Shown: positions 9,164 to 18,877 of the stretch, piece after piece
Position numbering within the stretch: the stretch's first letter is position 1
How the letters are laid out: each line of letters begins with the position of its first letter
From: an uncultured Lachnospiraceae bacterium
GTDB lineage: Bacteria; Bacillota; Clostridia; Lachnospirales; Lachnospiraceae
Reading direction: 5' to 3'
Assembly (NCBI GenBank): GCA_910588535.1
Contig: CAJUOO010000004.1
Location: 1-64,000, forward strand
Length of the DNA: 64,000 bases
Position numbers and translations under genes: made by a program
Notes under the pieces: model-generated
Seen by the model: only the letters and a program-made list of their open reading frames with translations
What the model was told of the DNA's origin: nothing
The model's database searches: none

Positions 9164-10897
9164 TCAATTATAAATGTTGTTCTTCTCCACTTTATATCCA
9201 CATATGGTAATCTGTATTTTTTCTATGCCACGATATTCATTGATTGATGGATAATACAGCGCAGATATCACACTTCCGGCATGTACCTCGCCAATAAATT
9301 CTTCTGCATCTCCAAAATATACCGCTTCCATCTGGCAACCATTTTTATCTTCTACCATCATCTTGACAGCATTGTGATTCTGACCTATAAGCCTAAGACT
9401 TCTGACACAAATATCCTTTTCTGCAAACAATGGCTTTTCATTTCCTCTGCCAAATGGTTCCAGAACAGAGAATCCACGAATCAATTCTTTTGTGATATAC
9501 CCCAACGGCATCTGCACATCGATCCAGCGCTTACAAGTGTAATCCTCAGGTGTCAGTGTACAATTCTCATTCAGCGCTTTCTTAAATGGCTCTAGGTTCT
9601 CCTCCCGAAGCGACAGCCCTGCTGCCATTGGATGCCCTCCAAATTTATCCAGATATTCCCGGCATTTTACCAGCTCCTCAAACATAGAATATCCCTCTAT
9701 CGATCGTCCAGATCCCTTTAATCCCTGCTCTGTTTTTGTCAGCACAAACGCTGGCTTATAATAATGCTCCTTCAATCTGCCCGCAATAATTCCTGCAAGG
9801 CTCTCATGACATTCTGGCAGATAGACGACAAGAACCTTGTCCGTCGCGCCGGACTTATCAAGAATCTCACACGCCTTCTTCGTCTCCCGCATCGTCAGAA
9901 GCTTCCTGCTGTCATTGAGAGCTTTCAATTCTCCTGCCATTCTGTCCGCCTCACTCTTCTCCTCACACAAAAGCAGGGACAGCGCACGGTTTGCCGTATC
10001 CAGCCTTCCACCAGCATTCAGACACGGAGCAATAATAAATCCAATATGATAGGAATTCAGTGCATTGGGATCAATCCCATTGACGTACATTAATGAGCGA
10101 AGCCCCGGATAATCTGACTGCCTTAAACGAATCAGCCCCTCTTTTACGATAATCCTATTCTCATCCCTAAGCTCCATCACATCCCCCACTGTCGCCACGG
10201 CTGCAAACTCTAAGAGCTTATATGCTTCCTGTGCCGAAATGCCAAGTCTTTCATACATTGCCTGTATTAACTTATAAGCTATTCCCGCGCCGCACAGCTC
10301 TTTAAAGGGATATGCACAGTCCCTCTGCTTGGCATTAATCACGGCATCTGCCGGAGGCACAAGATAAACTCTGCCCGCCTTATCTTCCTCGTAAGGAACA
10401 TCATGATGATCGGTGATAATCATTGTTATGCCAAGCTCTTTGGCATATATGGTCTGATTCATGGCGGCTATGCCATTATCGCAGGTGACAATCGTGTCCA
10501 CATTGTCCTCCTTTGCCTTCTCTATCAGACGCTCATTAATTCCATAGCCATCATGCATCCGGTGCGGGATTTCACTGTCAACCTCCGCTCCACATCGCTT
10601 CAATCCATTTAATAAAATACATGTCGCATTCACGCCATCCGCATCATAATCACCGATAATGCGAATTTTTTTCTTCTCTGCAAGCTTTTGTTCAAGGATC
10701 TCCACGGCCTTGTCCATATCCTTAAGTAGCCACGGCGAATACATGTCCTCCTTTGTCCCACATAGATATTTCTGGATCTCCTCCTCCCCCACCACATCCC
10801 GGTTCCTAATCACACGCGCCGTCACTGGATCGATGGAAAAACGCTTTCCTATCTCGGCAAAATCCGCTCTTTTACTGTATATCATCCACTTTTCCAT
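9164..10897 (-). CDS. recJ: Single-stranded-DNA-specific exonuclease RecJ
   Basis: 577 residues, normal for RecJ. DHH-phosphoesterase motifs are GDYDADGVNATC (motif I), TCDNGIA, TDHHDVP (motif III) and the DHHA1 region with GRSIEGYSMFEEL and FGGHPMAAGLS, followed by the OB-fold end. It acts 5' to 3' on single-stranded DNA in recombination and mismatch repair. It heads the recJ-apt-rel cluster and diverges from the BrkB gene across 132 bp. Confidence 0.95.
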   Translation of the reverse strand: MEKWMIYSKRADFAEIGKRFSIDPVTARVIRNRDVVGEEEIQKYLCGTKEDMYSPWLLKDMDKAVEILEQKLAEKKKIRIIGDYDADGVNATCILLNGLKRCGAEVDSEIPHRMHDGYGINERLIEKAKEDNVDTIVTCDNGIAAMNQTIYAKELGITMIITDHHDVPYEEDKAGRVYLVPPADAVINAKQRDCAYPFKELCGAGIAYKLIQAMYERLGISAQEAYKLLEFAAVATVGDVMELRDENRIIVKEGLIRLRQSDYPGLRSLMYVNGIDPNALNSYHIGFIIAPCLNAGGRLDTANRALSLLLCEEKSEADRMAGELKALNDSRKLLTMRETKKACEILDKSGATDKVLVVYLPECHESLAGIIAGRLKEHYYKPAFVLTKTEQGLKGSGRSIEGYSMFEELVKCREYLDKFGGHPMAAGLSLREENLEPFKKALNENCTLTPEDYTCKRWIDVQMPLGYITKELIRGFSVLEPFGRGNEKPLFAEKDICVRSLRLIGQNHNAVKMMVEDKNGCQMEAVYFGDAEEFIGEVHAGSVISALYYPSINEYRGIEKIQITICGYKVEKNNIYN

Positions 10898-11029
10898 AGT
10901 TTACCTCTTTCAGCCACTTATCGTATCATTATTATATCTGCCGCACAACAAAAAAACAAGTACAATAGGCTTTACGCCGACAGCTTTTTGTAGTACACTA
11001 TTGATCATCATAATAAAGCGAGGTAGCCC

Positions 11030-11899
11030 ATGAAAAAGCTTTTTCGTATTGGAAATCAGTTTTTATATAAAATGAAGCATGATTTTGTCAATGCTTTTGC
11101 TGCACAGTCAGCACTGTTTATCCTGATCTCGGTCTTTCCTATTATAATGACTTTATTAAACCTGATTCAGTTTCTTCCTGTGACAAAATCAGATTTTCTG
11201 CGTTTTGTCATAGAAGTGATACCAGATAACTTTACTTCGCTCGCCGTCAACATTATAGAAGATCTATATCTAAAATCTTCTGGCACTTTGCTTTCCTTAT
11301 CTGCCCTTATCACCGTCTGGTCAGCTTCACGGGGCACTATGGCAGTTATCAACGGACTCAATTCTGTGTATGATATTGAAGAGAACAGAAATTATCTGGT
11401 TCTTCGCATTGTGTCCTGCTTTTATACTATCACTTTTGTGATAATTATATTATTTACCCTTATGCTTCTGGTATTTGGAAACAGCATCTATTCTGTGATC
11501 GCAAGCCGCTTTCCTATTCTGCGTGCTCTTGCCGCCACATTTATTAGCCTGCGCACATTGCTTGCACTGGCTCTTTTGATGTGCTTTTTTTCCTTTATCT
11601 ACACAGTTATGCCAAGCCGAAAGACAAATTTTATCAAACAACTTCCGGGGGCTTTGTTCTCCTCGGCAGGCTGGATGATCTTTTCTTTCGTCTTTTCTGT
11701 ATATATAGATAACTTCAGCAATTATTCTTACATGTATGGAAGCCTTGCTGGTATTGTAATTTTAATGTTATGGCTTTATTTCTGCATGTACATCCTGTTT
11801 CTCGGAGGAGAGATCAACGCATTTTTTGAGCCAATGATCGCTCATACTTTAGCGGATCTCAGCCTCCGCAGACGAAGAAGAAAAAATATGAAAAAATAG
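11030..11899 (+). CDS. YihY/BrkB family inner membrane protein
   Basis: 289 residues with about six hydrophobic segments, starting with a short basic N-terminus and the typical DFVNAFAAQSALFILISVFP segment. The family mark LSALITVWSASRGTMAVINGLNSVYD is clear, and the C-terminus is very basic (LRRRRRKN). Once called ribonuclease BN, the family is now regarded as membrane proteins of unknown function. The gene is alone on the plus strand between divergent recJ and convergent SpoIID/LytB gene. Confidence 0.9.
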   Translation: MKKLFRIGNQFLYKMKHDFVNAFAAQSALFILISVFPIIMTLLNLIQFLPVTKSDFLRFVIEVIPDNFTSLAVNIIEDLYLKSSGTLLSLSALITVWSASRGTMAVINGLNSVYDIEENRNYLVLRIVSCFYTITFVIIILFTLMLLVFGNSIYSVIASRFPILRALAATFISLRTLLALALLMCFFSFIYTVMPSRKTNFIKQLPGALFSSAGWMIFSFVFSVYIDNFSNYSYMYGSLAGIVILMLWLYFCMYILFLGGEINAFFEPMIAHTLADLSLRRRRRKNMKK

Positions 11900-11908
11900 A
11901 CCGACGCT

Positions 11909-13663
11909 TTAGTTCGCATCAGAAAAAGGCTTTATCTCAATTCCCTGATAGAAAAACTTTAATATATCCTGATAAGACATCCCCTGATCTGCCATTGCCT
12001 TGGCGCCATTCTGGCTCATGCCTGCCCCATGCCCAAAGCCTCCGCCGTCAAGACGATATCCAGTCACTGCACCATTCTCCAAAATCTCTCTGACAAGAAA
12101 GAAACCGCTGGGCAGCAGGGAAAAATCTGTGAGCACTACCCCGTCTTTTCTGTGAAGTGAAAGACCAAGCGGACATAAAAATTTTCGAATTTGATACTCC
12201 TTCTCAATCACTACACTACCTTTTTCCCCTATCACAGTGATCGCCTTCGCCACACCATTCTTGCCCCTCATGCTGACCTCTAAACCTGTCACCTTTCCCA
12301 CAGCATCAGACAGCCCTGCCACGCTGACACAATTATCCAGTGCCTCAAGGGAAAAATTCACATACCAGCGATACCATGGAAAATCCTTTTCATAAGCAGG
12401 ATACTCCCAATCCGTGATAGCACTGAAGAAATCGCTCTCTCCTTCTTCCTGATATACACGCCTTCCCTGAATATAAGGAAGAGAAAAATCTGCAGACCAG
12501 ATATCCGCATCTGTCGTAAATCCACAAGAAGTAGAAAAATAATATGCCTGAACAATCTCACCCTCATAACTCATAATCTGTCCCTTTGTCTCATCAACCG
12601 CCCGATTGGACATCTCTGCAGAAGGATAATTATTATAGACCTGATAACCAGAACTGTCGTCTACATGTGCCCCATATGCACTTAAGCTATTTGCCAGTAT
12701 ATGGCGGCATGCATAGCTTCTGGCACAGACTGCCTGTGCCTTTAATGCCTCCACTCCATAGCTCGCCGGCATCTCACTGGGCACTACAAAATACAGATAC
12801 TTCTCCAGATCAACCTCATTGACCAGCGTAAGCCCACTCTCTTGTCTGTCAATCTCAAAACTTCCATAATAAGAGGGATTTCCCTGAGCACGCTGCAAGG
12901 ACGTCACGGTGATCATTCCCTCTCCACTCTCTGTGGACAACCTCACTCTGCCTGACGCAAGCTCCTCACTATTTATATCAAGCACCAGCTCCGCTCCCGG
13001 CTCAATTCGCCTCTGCTGTTCCCCATAAACAAGATTCATTGCCTCAGAAGAAAGAAAGACAAGTCTTTCATGTGTCTCTCCCTCATAGTGATCTCCACGG
13101 ATCAACACGCGAATCAAGGTGGCTTCCACCTCTTCCTTTATCACAGCACCGCACACCTGCCCATCACCCACTATAAATTCCTGAAGATCATAGCCGACCA
13201 AAATACTTCTATAATCCTTCTGTGCAAGCTCTCCATATACCTGATACGCAGCAAAATGCTCGGACAAAGGAAGTTTTCCATATCCCTCAATCTCAATAAA
13301 ATCCTCTCCCACTGCAAGGACTCTGCCACGTATGGTATCTTCCTTCAACCCAATTCGCACTGCATTTCCGTTTTTCACCTCAATATCCGCAAGTGTATCC
13401 TTAATCTCTGTGACACCCTCCGCCTGTACCTGCATTAATATCCCATCCGCCATAAAAATTAGCAGATTATCCTTTGCCGACACAATCCAAGCATTTTCAA
13501 AGCTCTTTCTTTCCTCCTTGGTCTGCTCTGGTGTGGCTGCGGGCTTCTCCGTGCGAAAAACCATCGCACATACAATTAAAAGCAATACAACAGAGACATA
13601 AAAAGGCGCCTTGGACAATTTTCTTTTCTTCCTTCTTGAATATCTCACAGTTTTTCGGCTCAT
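11909..13663 (-). CDS. SpoIID/LytB domain protein, membrane anchored
   Basis: 584 residues. A basic tail (YSRRKKRKLSK) precedes one transmembrane helix at residues ~20-37, so most of the protein is outside the membrane. The C-terminal half carries the SpoIID/LytB amidase-enhancer domain: VPSEMPASYGVEALKAQAVC, SSGYQVY, YYFSTSCG and GFGHGAGMSQNGA. It is much longer than classical SpoIID (~340 residues), with an added N-terminal beta-rich region of about 230 residues. By family it is a peptidoglycan-active or amidase-activating protein. It may act in sporulation or in vegetative wall turnover; it is not called spoIID because the length differs. Confidence 0.85.
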   Translation of the reverse strand: MSRKTVRYSRRKKRKLSKAPFYVSVVLLLIVCAMVFRTEKPAATPEQTKEERKSFENAWIVSAKDNLLIFMADGILMQVQAEGVTEIKDTLADIEVKNGNAVRIGLKEDTIRGRVLAVGEDFIEIEGYGKLPLSEHFAAYQVYGELAQKDYRSILVGYDLQEFIVGDGQVCGAVIKEEVEATLIRVLIRGDHYEGETHERLVFLSSEAMNLVYGEQQRRIEPGAELVLDINSEELASGRVRLSTESGEGMITVTSLQRAQGNPSYYGSFEIDRQESGLTLVNEVDLEKYLYFVVPSEMPASYGVEALKAQAVCARSYACRHILANSLSAYGAHVDDSSGYQVYNNYPSAEMSNRAVDETKGQIMSYEGEIVQAYYFSTSCGFTTDADIWSADFSLPYIQGRRVYQEEGESDFFSAITDWEYPAYEKDFPWYRWYVNFSLEALDNCVSVAGLSDAVGKVTGLEVSMRGKNGVAKAITVIGEKGSVVIEKEYQIRKFLCPLGLSLHRKDGVVLTDFSLLPSGFFLVREILENGAVTGYRLDGGGFGHGAGMSQNGAKAMADQGMSYQDILKFFYQGIEIKPFSDAN

Positions 13664-13746
13664 ATAACGATAGCTCCTCCTATCAATGTTTCATCTATTA
13701 TATGAGAACAACCTATAAACCATGCTAGAAGTTTGTACCAGTCTTT

Positions 13747-13812
13747 CACTAACTCCCATCTGCCTGCTTTAGCAGACATACAATTCAGTATGTGAAATTT
13801 TTATTTCACACT
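13747..13812 (-). repeat. Hairpin-cluster repeat family, short copy (B)
   Basis: On the minus strand this begins with GTGTGAAATAAAAATTTCAC and contains CTGCTAAAGCAG and GCAGATGGGAGTTAG. It matches the first third of the longer copy at 25640-25848 with only scattered changes, and shares the AGCTCCCATCTGCC edge with the copy at 34739-34842. It contains two perfect small hairpins. It lies between the SpoIID-type gene and the 6S-like RNA. Confidence 0.65.
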
Positions 13813-13931
13813 ATTTTTATTATATTTAATGAATCAAAAAAGATGCCACAAGCCACATACGCCACTTCTACAACATATTTTCTCTGTATATGGCTATGCA
13901 ATCGAGCAAGGAAGATGTTTTCTCTGCGCAT

Positions 13932-13960
13932 AAAAAGAGCCATGCTCCACGCATGACTCT
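13932..13960 (-). terminator. Terminator of the 6S-like RNA
   Basis: Minus-strand AGAGTCATGC-GTGGA-GCATGGCTCT followed by a T run; a 10-bp stem with one G-T pair. Confidence 0.75.
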
Positions 13961-14165
13961 TTGTTTTTCTTTTGTTATGCCCCAAAATGCCGGTTCCTAT
14001 TATTTGACGCCTAGCAAAGCTAGGTGGGCAACCGCAACTGACAGTCTGCCTTCCACTCATAAGGAGGCTTGACATCGTGCCAGCGATATAGGAATCCCGT
14101 AATCGTACACGTAGGTTCAAAGAAATAGGAGTATCGAACATCTCAGGAAGCATAAGCTTTTAACT
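13932..14165 (-). ncRNA. ssrS: Likely 6S RNA
   Basis: An untranslated unit of about 234 nt, with a near-consensus sigma-A promoter upstream and a strong terminator at its end. The 5' part contains CTCCTATTTCTTTGAACC and the 3' part CAAATAATAGG; CCTATT pairs with AATAGG and TTTG with CAAA, forming a closing stem around a large interior with several small hairpins (e.g. CCTAGC-TTT-GCTAGG). This plan fits 6S RNA, the sigma-A RNA polymerase inhibitor. The genomic place also fits: in Bacillus 6S-1 lies in the same recJ-apt-relA-hisS-aspS region. A 115-codon frame overlaps it, but its product has no family look. A covariance search against Rfam RF00013 would settle it. Confidence 0.6.
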
Positions 14166-14171
14166 ACATTT

Positions 14172-14200
14172 ATTATAATCTAATTTACCCAATTTTTCAA
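14172..14200 (-). promoter_or_regulatory. Sigma-A promoter of the 6S-like RNA
   Basis: On the minus strand TTGAAA, a 17-nt spacer, then a perfect TATAAT. The expected start is near 14165, which defines the 5' end given for the RNA. Confidence 0.8.
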
Positions 14201-14251
14201 GGATTTTCTCTTAATATTGAAAATAACATTTATTTCCAAGATAGTCTTCTT

Positions 14252-14698
14252 CTATTCATCATTTCCCAGATAGTGCATCTTTCCCTTCATATCCTTCGGC
14301 TTCTCTCCAACCTCAAAGATATCCATCTTAACTGCACTCTCAAATTTTTTTGATGTGCGGCTCGCACATTCTGGGCAGTATCTTCCAAAACGGATCTCTG
14401 CATTGCACAGCTCACAGCGAATAAAAATATTCGATTCCTCTGGAATTTCAAGTCTTCCATCCTTCAAATACTGTGTAATCTGCTTCATACTGACACCTGT
14501 GGCAGCACTGACCATCGCCATCGTAGCCGTCCCATGCTCCCAGATATAATTCTTTACTCTGTGAAACATCTCGTCATCGATCGGCGTACACCGCGCACAA
14601 TAGCCATAGCCAAACCCATAATAATAAAACATTGTACCACAGAATTTACACGTTCTGATTTCCTCCTTGAATTGTCCCTTTTCTCCAACTCTGGTCAT
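14252..14698 (-). CDS. YvyF/TIGR03826-like zinc-ribbon and HTH protein
   Basis: 148 residues. An N-terminal CKFC ... CARC zinc ribbon, a central helical region with a winged-helix-like segment (ATGVSMKQITQYLKDGRLEIPEE) and a second CELC ... CPEC ribbon. This order matches YvyF, the protein encoded beside flgM in Bacillus flagellar operons. Here no flagellar gene is nearby, so it may act as a stand-alone regulator. The start has GGGAGGG just upstream. Confidence 0.75.
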   Translation of the reverse strand: MTRVGEKGQFKEEIRTCKFCGTMFYYYGFGYGYCARCTPIDDEMFHRVKNYIWEHGTATMAMVSAATGVSMKQITQYLKDGRLEIPEESNIFIRCELCNAEIRFGRYCPECASRTSKKFESAVKMDIFEVGEKPKDMKGKMHYLGNDE

Positions 14699-14978
14699 GA
14701 AATACCCTCCCTTTCATCTGAACAGTGCTGCATCCGTGCCTCACCTATAGATTTCCTAAAAGTCAAAGCAAATATTCTCAATCTGCCCTGTAGTTTGCAC
14801 AATACATAATTCTCAATTTTATATTAACACATTTTCCGCCGATTCACCACAATTTTTTATAGAAAACAACCTTATTTTTTTTCAATATAAGACCAATTTC
14901 CTAATAATCTAGTTTTACTTTTTATATACCTGAACAACAACCTTAGTAGCATATTTCCTCCATGCAAGACTGCACACT
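14699..14978. other. Intergenic region, AT-rich, no gene seen
   Basis: Upstream of the YvyF-like gene and downstream of the pckA terminator. I find no convincing open frame, repeat or RNA structure. It presumably holds the YvyF promoter, but no clear -35/-10 pair was recognised. Confidence 0.4.
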
Positions 14979-15011
14979 AAAAAACCGCTCCATAACACAC
15001 GGAGCGGTTTT
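14979..15011 (-). terminator. Terminator of pckA
   Basis: Minus-strand AAAACCGCTCC ... GGAGCGGTTTT with a 9-nt loop, followed by a T run; an 11-bp perfect stem. Confidence 0.85.
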
Positions 15012-15037
15012 CTTCATCTCTCTATTTCTCAGGCAGA

Positions 15038-16741
15038 TTATAATGCACTAACAAGCTTCTTCAATGCTTCCAATGCCTCATCAGGAAGCTTATCGTAGCC
15101 TTCTTTCTTAGTTGAGAAGTCCTCTACAGCCTTCACACGTGTCTGCATAGCATTCTTCAACTGGTTCTTGTAATCTGCATCATTAAAGTCTGGTGTAAAG
15201 TCACCTGTTTTGCCTGACCAATCATGCATAATCTCAATATCCTCAAAAGGTCCCCACTGCTCAAACTGCGCTTTTCCTTCTACAATAGTCTCAAGAATTC
15301 CAAGTGTATCGGCAGGTTTTACCTTCTTGCCCATAAAGTCTCCTGTGTTGACAATATAGCAATCTACGTTCTTCTCCTGTACCAGCTTCTTGAACTTCTC
15401 ATAGTCATTAACCAGAGGATAGGTTCTGAAAGGATTTGCATATGGCACAATACGAATTGCGTTCAAGTCAGTACCTGCCGCAACACGCTCTGCGGAAGAT
15501 GTCTTTGTGGCAAGTGTAGCTCCCATAACGGATGCAAGTGCAGCTCCCTTTAACTTAACTATCGGAGGAATGGTAGGGTCCTTCATAATCCAGAATATAG
15601 CATTAACAGGAGCGTCAATCTTATCCACACGGTTCGGAGACCACAGCTTAGATTTAATTGCACGACCATTGCCGTTTCTGATATCCTCTGTCACAAGCTG
15701 AACCTTGCCATCTTCATCCAGTGTAGCAGAACAGTTCTGGGCAGTCAGAAGATACTTGTTGTCTGGGCAACCTGTAGGATAATCTGCCGTCTTGTCAAAA
15801 TAAGTAGGCTCAAGGGCAACAGATGCACAGGTATCTGTATTGATAATAAATGCATCATCATGAAGAACCTTGATATCGTACTTGCCATTGTGCTTTGCAT
15901 GTGTCAATGTGGACTTGCCAGATCCAGACAGACCATATACAGAAGCTACAAACTTGCTGCCGTCTGCCAATGTGTACTCCTTCTGTCCGCCGTGGCAGGA
16001 AGCATAACCATTTCTATTTGCAATCGCCCATGCCATGGTAAGTGTACCCTTCTTGTGCTCTCCAAAATATCTCATACCAAGAATTGCTGCGCAGTTCTCA
16101 TTGGTGTCAAAATAGCAGAGAGTAAGCGGATCGCTTAAGCAGCTATAATCAACGTCAGGACGGTTGCCCGGTATCCACTGTGGATCAGAGAAGATGTAGA
16201 TATCTGCTTCCTTTCCATCTCCCACCGCCTTAGAATTTTTGTACATCTTTACATATTCATCAGACATATACTGGAAATTGATCATCCAGTTGTAAAGCAG
16301 ATTCTCCTCTCCTTCTGGGATCAGAAGATGTGCTTTAACCATAAATTCCGGATCAAGACCTACAAAGCACTCTGCATGGTACATAGTCTTCCAGCGTGTC
16401 TCGTAAACAGCATCCATCACTACCTTATCCAGCTTAGCATCATCTACGCCCGGCTCGCCCTTAATGCGGCGTGCTGTTGCATAACGTCCAGTAACAGCGC
16501 CATCATTAAATAAAAGAACCTTTGCATCCTTGTCAAGACCAAATTCTTCTCCTCTATATACAGGCATGTCCGTCACGATCGTTCCGGGCGAATTTTTCGC
16601 CATATCATAAGCTTCCTTTAAGGTATTCACCTTCACTACATTGTTTCCATAAAAGGCAGCCTCAATAATAGAACGAGTCTTGGAAAAACCAACTTTTCCA
16701 GCGCCTATCTCGCTGATTGGATAATAAGCTTTTGTTGCCAT
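15038..16741 (-). CDS. pckA: Phosphoenolpyruvate carboxykinase (ATP)
   Basis: 567 residues. The ATP-dependent PCK signature is clear: VYGLSGSGKSTLTHAKH (P-loop), VLHDDAFIINTD (kinase-2), and the arginine-rich RIVPYANPFRTYPL region. It interconverts oxaloacetate and PEP; in fermentative anaerobes it often runs toward oxaloacetate and succinate formation, fixing CO2. GGAGG precedes the ATG, and a promoter is visible 37-65 bp upstream. It is monocistronic, with a strong terminator. Confidence 0.95.
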   Translation of the reverse strand: MATKAYYPISEIGAGKVGFSKTRSIIEAAFYGNNVVKVNTLKEAYDMAKNSPGTIVTDMPVYRGEEFGLDKDAKVLLFNDGAVTGRYATARRIKGEPGVDDAKLDKVVMDAVYETRWKTMYHAECFVGLDPEFMVKAHLLIPEGEENLLYNWMINFQYMSDEYVKMYKNSKAVGDGKEADIYIFSDPQWIPGNRPDVDYSCLSDPLTLCYFDTNENCAAILGMRYFGEHKKGTLTMAWAIANRNGYASCHGGQKEYTLADGSKFVASVYGLSGSGKSTLTHAKHNGKYDIKVLHDDAFIINTDTCASVALEPTYFDKTADYPTGCPDNKYLLTAQNCSATLDEDGKVQLVTEDIRNGNGRAIKSKLWSPNRVDKIDAPVNAIFWIMKDPTIPPIVKLKGAALASVMGATLATKTSSAERVAAGTDLNAIRIVPYANPFRTYPLVNDYEKFKKLVQEKNVDCYIVNTGDFMGKKVKPADTLGILETIVEGKAQFEQWGPFEDIEIMHDWSGKTGDFTPDFNDADYKNQLKNAMQTRVKAVEDFSTKKEGYDKLPDEALEALKKLVSAL

Positions 16742-16777
16742 CGTATTTCCTCCTTCAATAATGAAAAATTTGTATTT

Positions 16778-16806
16778 ATTATCTCATTTCAGGAAAAAAA
16801 AGTCAA
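16778..16806 (-). promoter_or_regulatory. Promoter of pckA
   Basis: Minus-strand TTGACT, 17-nt spacer, GATAAT; about 37 bp before the pckA ATG. Confidence 0.6.
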
Positions 16807-16886
16807 GCGGACAAAGGGAGAAAATCTATTAAATAACTATAAAATATTGTAAACTCTCTACTATCAACTCTTCTTTTTTTATCCAT

Positions 16887-18239
16887 CTATACTGTCCGCA
16901 ACCCCTTGGGATAATGATTTTTTAATGCCCCATTGCTCACCTTGCCCCACCCAATGCTGTATCCATCCACAAGCACCAGACACCAACCATTTGCTGGCAT
17001 TTCGCAATTGTGCAGGGATATGCTTTCTCCACGCAGATATGCCTTAACAGATTCTGAGTCCGAAGAAAAGTGGATGGTATTTGCCACCTCTTCCTCTCGT
17101 AATGCCATAGCAAGGGCATGGGAGGGAACAAAACGGTTCTTCTTAAAAGTGCCAAGATGCAGTCCGGGGCGCTCTATCTTCAAACCTTTTAATTCTGTCA
17201 TAACTTCTGGAACCAGATATAGCTGATCACCGAATAAAATATAATTTTCTTTTGGAAAAATTAATCCCATCTCTTTTTTAAATGCCTCATAGTCTGGCAT
17301 TTTATCTGTCAATGTTTTAACAGAAGGACTCGACATCGGTTCTGCTTTATATTCTCCCTTTTTTAGCACAGCTAGAAAATGCCCTTCTCCACTCAGATGA
17401 TGAGGATATAATCGATATGCTCCGGGTATACGACAGGGGGTAAAGCTTTCTGGCACCTGCCGCACTATCGGCAGATATTCTTTATGCGCCTCCAAAAAAG
17501 CCTCTATCACCTCCTCATCTTCCTCCACAGAAAAGGTGCAAGTGGAATAGACCAGATAGCCGCCGGGACAGAGCATCTGATGTGCCGCCTCCATAATTTT
17601 TTTCTGGCGATCCGCACACATACTCACATGATCCAGCGACCACTCTGCTCTGGCATTTTCATCCTTTCGAAACATTCCCTCTCCTGAACAGGGGGCATCA
17701 ACCACAATACGGTCAAAAAATTCGGGAAAATATAAAGCAAGTCGTTCTGGTGCCTCATTTGTCACCACCGTATTGGTAAGCCCCATGCGCTCTATATTCT
17801 GAGACAGTATCTTAGCTCTCTGTGGATGAATCTCATTAGATAGGAGAAATCCTGTATTCCCCAGCTTTGCACCAATATGAGAAGTCTTCCCTCCCGGAGC
17901 GGCGCACAGATCCAGCACTCTCTCACCGGGCTTTGGCATCAGTAATTCCACTACAGCCATGGCACTTGGCTCCTGAATATAATAAAGTCCTGCTTCATGC
18001 AAAGGATGCTTGCCGGGATGTTCCTCTGCCCTATAATAAAATCCTGTATCACACCACTCTACCGGAGATAGATGAAAATCTACAGCCGTGTTCCATGCCC
18101 GTCCACTCAGCTTTATCGTATTGATTCGCAGCCCATATGTCCGCTCCCAACTATAGCTTTTCAGAAAATCTGAAAATTCCTCCTTAAGCTCATGCTCCAT
18201 GCGCTTAAGAAATTCTTCCGGTAATTCTACCTGATGCAT
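16887..18239 (-). CDS. rsmF: RsmF/NOP2-type 16S rRNA (cytosine-5) methyltransferase
   Basis: 450 residues. SAM-binding motif DLCAAPGGKTSHI near residue 111, active-site VDAPCSGEGMF and STCTFSVEEDE, giving the two catalytic cysteines of the NOL1/NOP2/Sun family. The extra C-terminal ~150 residues (DYEAFKKEMG ... GWGKVSNGALKNHYPKGLR) match the RsmF C-terminal and PUA-like region, which separates it from RsmB. The probable target is a 16S rRNA cytidine. It diverges from the editing protein gene across about 60 bp. Confidence 0.85.
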   Translation of the reverse strand: MHQVELPEEFLKRMEHELKEEFSDFLKSYSWERTYGLRINTIKLSGRAWNTAVDFHLSPVEWCDTGFYYRAEEHPGKHPLHEAGLYYIQEPSAMAVVELLMPKPGERVLDLCAAPGGKTSHIGAKLGNTGFLLSNEIHPQRAKILSQNIERMGLTNTVVTNEAPERLALYFPEFFDRIVVDAPCSGEGMFRKDENARAEWSLDHVSMCADRQKKIMEAAHQMLCPGGYLVYSTCTFSVEEDEEVIEAFLEAHKEYLPIVRQVPESFTPCRIPGAYRLYPHHLSGEGHFLAVLKKGEYKAEPMSSPSVKTLTDKMPDYEAFKKEMGLIFPKENYILFGDQLYLVPEVMTELKGLKIERPGLHLGTFKKNRFVPSHALAMALREEEVANTIHFSSDSESVKAYLRGESISLHNCEMPANGWCLVLVDGYSIGWGKVSNGALKNHYPKGLRTV

Positions 18240-18302
18240 ATTGACGAATCCTTTCTTTCGTTCTATGATAAATGGTATTTATATATAGAAGGAGATACCA
18301 TT

Positions 18303-18866
18303 ATGCCCACTGTCAATCCAATGCTCTATCATGCACGCCCAGAAGTAGAAACAGGGCGTCCTGCCATGGAAATCCATACCTATGATATTCTTGATAAACT
18401 TCATATCCCTTTTCTGCGCATCGATCACGATGCACTCTATACCATGAAAGATTGTTCTTATATAGATGCAATGCTTGGCACTGAAGTTTGCAAAAATCTA
18501 TTTCTGTGCAACAGCCAAAAAACTTCGTTCTATCTTCTTATGATGCCCGGCACCAAAAAATTTAAAACCTCTGTTTTCTCCAAGCAAATTGGAAGCTCAC
18601 GCCTCTCCTTTGCCCCTCCTGAATATATGCATGATCTTCTTGGACTAGCTCCCGGATCGGTGACAATCCTTGGACTTATCCATGATACCAAGCATCGCGT
18701 CCGCCTCTATATGGATAAAACCATTGCAGAAAGCACCTATCTTGGCTGTCATCCATGTACCAATACAGCAAGCTTGCGGATCAAAACACAAGATATTTTT
18801 GAGAAATTCCTGCCCTTCACCGGACATACTGCAGAATTTGTTGAGCTGCCAGACGATCCTTTATAA
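18303..18866 (+). CDS. Prolyl-tRNA editing protein of the ProX/PrdX (YbaK) type
   Basis: About 187 residues. AGAAGGAGATACC just before the ATG at 18303 decides the start; an in-frame ATG at 18234 lacks such a site. YbaK-fold landmarks are FLRIDHDALYTMKDC, NLFLCNSQKTSFYLLMM and the C-terminal GCHPCTNTASLRI, typical of PrdX/ProXp-ala proteins that remove alanine mischarged to tRNA-Pro. They usually work beside a ProRS lacking the INS editing domain, which cannot be checked here. Confidence 0.85.
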   Translation: MPTVNPMLYHARPEVETGRPAMEIHTYDILDKLHIPFLRIDHDALYTMKDCSYIDAMLGTEVCKNLFLCNSQKTSFYLLMMPGTKKFKTSVFSKQIGSSRLSFAPPEYMHDLLGLAPGSVTILGLIHDTKHRVRLYMDKTIAESTYLGCHPCTNTASLRIKTQDIFEKFLPFTGHTAEFVELPDDPL

Positions 18867-18877
18867 ACTTCCTGTTT

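Noticed and set aside
13806..14153. 115-codon minus-strand frame
   Set aside because: Lies over the 6S-like RNA and its terminator; product has no ordered composition and no ribosome binding site.
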